Shown here in pieces: positions 61,495 through 64,000 of a stretch of 64,000 bases of DNA (its first letter is position 1; every line of letters begins with the position of its first letter). The position numbers and the translations under genes are program-made. Source of the DNA: Ficedula albicollis (taxonomy: Eukaryota; Chordata; Aves; Passeriformes; Muscicapidae); contig NC_021678.1 in NCBI RefSeq assembly GCF_000247815.1, positions 24,877,036 through 24,941,035 of the forward strand, given 5' to 3'. The notes beneath the pieces were generated by a model. That model had not been told where the DNA came from, did no database searches, and saw only the letters and a program-made list of their open reading frames with translations.

Positions 61495-61881
61495 CAAATG
61501 AGTGCAGCTCTGAGGGAACGATTAAGGAAAACAAGACGTTCATTTAGTGCCAGTTTTACAGTGGCAAAGCGGCTCAAAATAGACACTGAAGAGAAAGACA
61601 CTGCTGGTGCTGACACAGGGTGCTTGCCAGAGACAAGTACAGGCTGCTCCAGATTACAAGCTGGGTCTGAAAACCTGGAAGGAAATGGTACTGGACATAC
61701 ATGTTTCAAAAGTCCCTCACAGGAGAGTGATCCCTGTGGATCAGCAGAGAATTTGAATGTGCTACAGGATGTTCTTGGTCAGCAGCAGTCCCTTGAAGAA
61801 AAAGTAAAGCTGGTGAAACAAGTGCAAGAGAAGGAAGAGCTACTTCGTAGGCTCAAACTGGTGAAGATGTATCGATCCAAG
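61495..61881 (+). CDS. SFR1: SFR1 central exon
   Basis: 129 codons, phase 0. It starts [20 protein letters not shown], the conserved basic motif (human [14 protein letters not shown]), and a low-conservation acidic/Ser-rich linker follows. It ends [20 protein letters not shown] and VKMYRSK, the start of the coiled coil that binds SWI5. The acceptor TTTTTTAG has a good pyrimidine tract and the donor is GTGAGG. Confidence 0.96.
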
Positions 61882-62022
61882 GTGAGGCAACTCTCACTGG
61901 TTTTTTAGTGTGGTTCTTGTGTATTGCCTCAGTTTAAGGCATTTTATAAGAATATCTGCAGGGTATCAAAACCTCCTTATGTCAGCAGATGATGACTCTT
62001 TTTTTCTTTGTCCCAATTTCAG

Positions 62023-62214
62023 AACAACCTGTCTGAGCTGCAGGCTTTGATAATGAAGTGGAGAAATAGCACCCAGCTGATGCTGTATGAACTGCAGTCA
62101 GCCTTTTCTACAGATGGCAAGAAAGTGAGTCTCACTCAGCTCATCGATACTTTTGGGTTAGAAGACCAGTTACTGCACTACAGCAGAACAGAAGAGGATT
62201 TTGTAGATGCCTAA
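62023..62214 (+). CDS. SFR1: SFR1 last coding exon
   Basis: 63 codons and TAA (62212-62214). It reads [20 protein letters not shown], then LYELQSAF and [18 protein letters not shown], matching the human C-terminal domain closely. The complete protein is 224 residues from the ATG at 60269 (human 245, or 232 from the matching Met). SFR1 with SWI5 stabilises RAD51 filaments during homologous recombination in the nucleus. No defects seen. Confidence 0.97.
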   Translation, partial: NNLSELQALIMKWRNSTQLMLYELQSAFSTDGKKVSLTQLIDTFGLEDQLLHYSRTEEDFVDA

Positions 62215-63050
62215 TCTACAGCTGCAGAGCTAACTTTGCACAGACACAAAAGTAGAAAAGATTGAATACTTTCTGATTGTGTCAGAAGTGTTGGTCAGAC
62301 AATGGACTTTATGCTTTGGGGTTAGGAGGTTTTCTCCAGAGATACTTGTAAAGCTGTATACATACATACAGTAGGCACTGTAAAAGGCATTACTTCATGA
62401 AAAGAAATCAGACTGGTGATGTTTTGGAGAATCTGGCTTAATGACTTGGTCAGTGAATTTTTATTTAATAAAAATAAAATTAAATCATAGTTGAATGGGT
62501 AGAAAGCAGTCAATTTTTTTATTAGTCTCTGCATGGTTACTTGTATTGAAATAACTCAAATTGTCAATTCTTTTCATGTTCAGATGGGGAAGAGTTCAGT
62601 TTGTTTGTAGATACACCCATTTTACAAATGTCTTCCTGGTGCCAGTCAGCCAATGAAGGCTTATGACAGCATTTTGTGAGTTGTGAAGATAACTAATTTT
62701 GTTGATGGTAATATTCCAGAGCTAAGATGTTCTCACTTGCTTTAACTTCCCCTGAGGGAAATGTGCTGTAATGCAGTTGCTTTCAGGTACTGGTCCAGAC
62801 ACTCTATTCAAGGCTGCTGTCTCTCAAGCATTCTGCCGCAGCCTGAGGCAATAGAAGGGAAGGCGAGAAAATTGAAACCAACTTTCTATTCTCCTACTAC
62901 ATCTGAGAGCCAAGGTGTTTTCTTTCTTCAAATAAATAAGAAAAACAAGGCCTTGTTTAATGGGATTGCTTCAAACACAGCCTCATAAAACTGAATAAAC
63001 CTTGACGATTTAATTTATTCTTTAATAAATGGTTTTTTAAAAAGTTTTGG
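62215..63050 (+). other. SFR1: SFR1 3' UTR and polyadenylation signals
   Basis: AATAAA occurs at 62467 and 62473 (tandem), 62994 and 63024. The last is followed by a GT/T-rich stretch (63043-63061) that could be the downstream element. The proximal pair would give a 3' UTR of about 270 nt and the distal about 830 nt. Which is used cannot be told. Confidence 0.6.
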
Positions 63051-64000
63051 TTTTTTTTTTATTTGAAATTGCTTATTTTCTCATTGTGGTCACTTCTGTT
63101 TTTTATTTTCTTTAAAACCACTGCTTCTCCAGTATAACAATACATAAATCTTAACTACTTTACAACTCTCCCTGCTAGGAGTCTTGTTTTCTTTTTGGTT
63201 TTACTGTATCTCTTTTGTTTACAGGTGCTATATCCTGTTTCCTTAATAATGGAGTAATTTCTTAGACACATCAAGAGAAAGAAAATCAAAGATCGTACAG
63301 AACTTTTTCACCATTGGTAAAGCTCATTAGACTTCAGCCTGTACCTACAGCTTGCTCTTAAGAATACTGACTGTTGCTGTCCAGAGAGAATGCAGAACAA
63401 CCTTTATTGCTAATCACATTTTTTTGAGTATTAAAGCACTATTTCTCTGCCTTTTTAAGCTTGTGCAAAAAGATGATGGTGCCTAGTGAAGGGGCCAGTT
63501 ATCTTCTCCAAAGTCCTTGGCACACTTGGAACAATGCTGCTTCTGGGGCAGTTCTGGCAGCCTTTTTAAGCTTGTGCAAAAAGATGATGGTGCCTAGTGA
63601 AGGGGCCAGTTATCTTCTCCAAAGTCCTTGGCACACTTGGAACAATGCTGCTTCTAGGGCAGTTCTGGCAGAAAGACAAAAGGTCTTGTGATAAGTGAGA
63701 TATAATTAGAATCCTTAAAAATCCCAGTTAGAGAGGGTAAAGCAAAAGAAGAGAGGTACAGGATCACAACTAAAATAGCTTTTTCTTACAAAGGTTGAAT
63801 TTTAAGCTAAGGTATCAAAGCTGTTCTTGCTCTCATAACGAAATGGGTTTAGATCTCATGTGAATTTATGAAAGAAAAATTGACACACACCGTGGAGCAG
63901 GGAAATGAAAAGCAGGGACAATGCCTGAGTAGCTCGGGCTCCAGCAGTAGTTAACTTTATCACAGGTTCTTTATTAGCTGCTGTGGAGGGAGCTGGCAGG
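63051..64000. other. Intergenic, downstream of SFR1
   Basis: Contains the 111-bp tandem duplication and nothing else that I can identify. In human the next gene in this direction is CFAP43, and none of its exons is recognisable here. Confidence 0.6.
63449..63670. repeat. Two-copy tandem duplication, period 111 bp
   Basis: GCCTTTTTAAGCTTGTGCAA starts at 63449 and 63560. The copies differ at one visible base (TTCTGGGGC versus TTCTAGGGC). Confidence 0.96.

Overview
The window looks like a bird genome. It is intron-rich vertebrate DNA, its recognisable transposons are CR1-type LINE fragments with the avian 3' end (TGATTCTGTGATTCTGTGA-like), there are no mammalian SINEs, and two vertebrate genes known to be neighbours in human 10q25 lie head to head. 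The species cannot be named from the sequence.

Positions 52-31472, minus strand: most of COL17A1 (collagen XVII alpha-1, BP180), the transmembrane collagen of hemidesmosomes. I read 50 consecutive coding exons, from the ATG exon (31407-31472) down to an exon cut off from the rest of the gene by the left window edge. They join into about 1213 codons with no stop and no frame break: a Ser/Gly-rich cytoplasmic head (residues 1 to about 449), one transmembrane helix (about 450-471), the NC16A-like stalk (472-543), the long Col15-like triple helix (544 to about 793), then alternating short Gly-X-Y blocks and non-collagenous spacers. Every intron is phase 1 and every internal exon is a multiple of 3. 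The C-terminal tail and stop lie off the left edge. The non-coding first exon and promoter were not located and should lie somewhere in 31.5-57 kb.

Positions 31473-57400: about 26 kb with no gene I can support. It holds a CR1 fragment, many short two-copy tandem duplications and an 827-base run of pure C at 35983-36809.

Positions 57400-58360: an assembly-difficult zone. A CR1 3' end is duplicated on both sides of a 59-base N gap, followed by a GGGACT/GGGATC hexamer array of about 280 bp.

Positions 58365-63050, plus strand: SFR1, the SWI5 partner that stimulates RAD51 in homologous recombination. It starts at a CpG island with NRF1-like and SP1-like sites. Three coding exons (60249-60364, 61495-61881, 62023-62214) give 224 residues ending in the conserved SFR1 C-terminal domain. 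The two genes are divergently placed but too far apart to share a promoter, and their functions are unrelated (skin adhesion versus DNA repair).

The most unusual material is structural rather than a new gene system: at least 13 near-exact tandem duplications of 39-329 bp, all outside coding exons, plus a duplication flanking the N gap, the giant poly-C run and the CpG-bearing G-quadruplex-prone hexamer array next to the SFR1 promoter. Some of these may be assembly artefacts.
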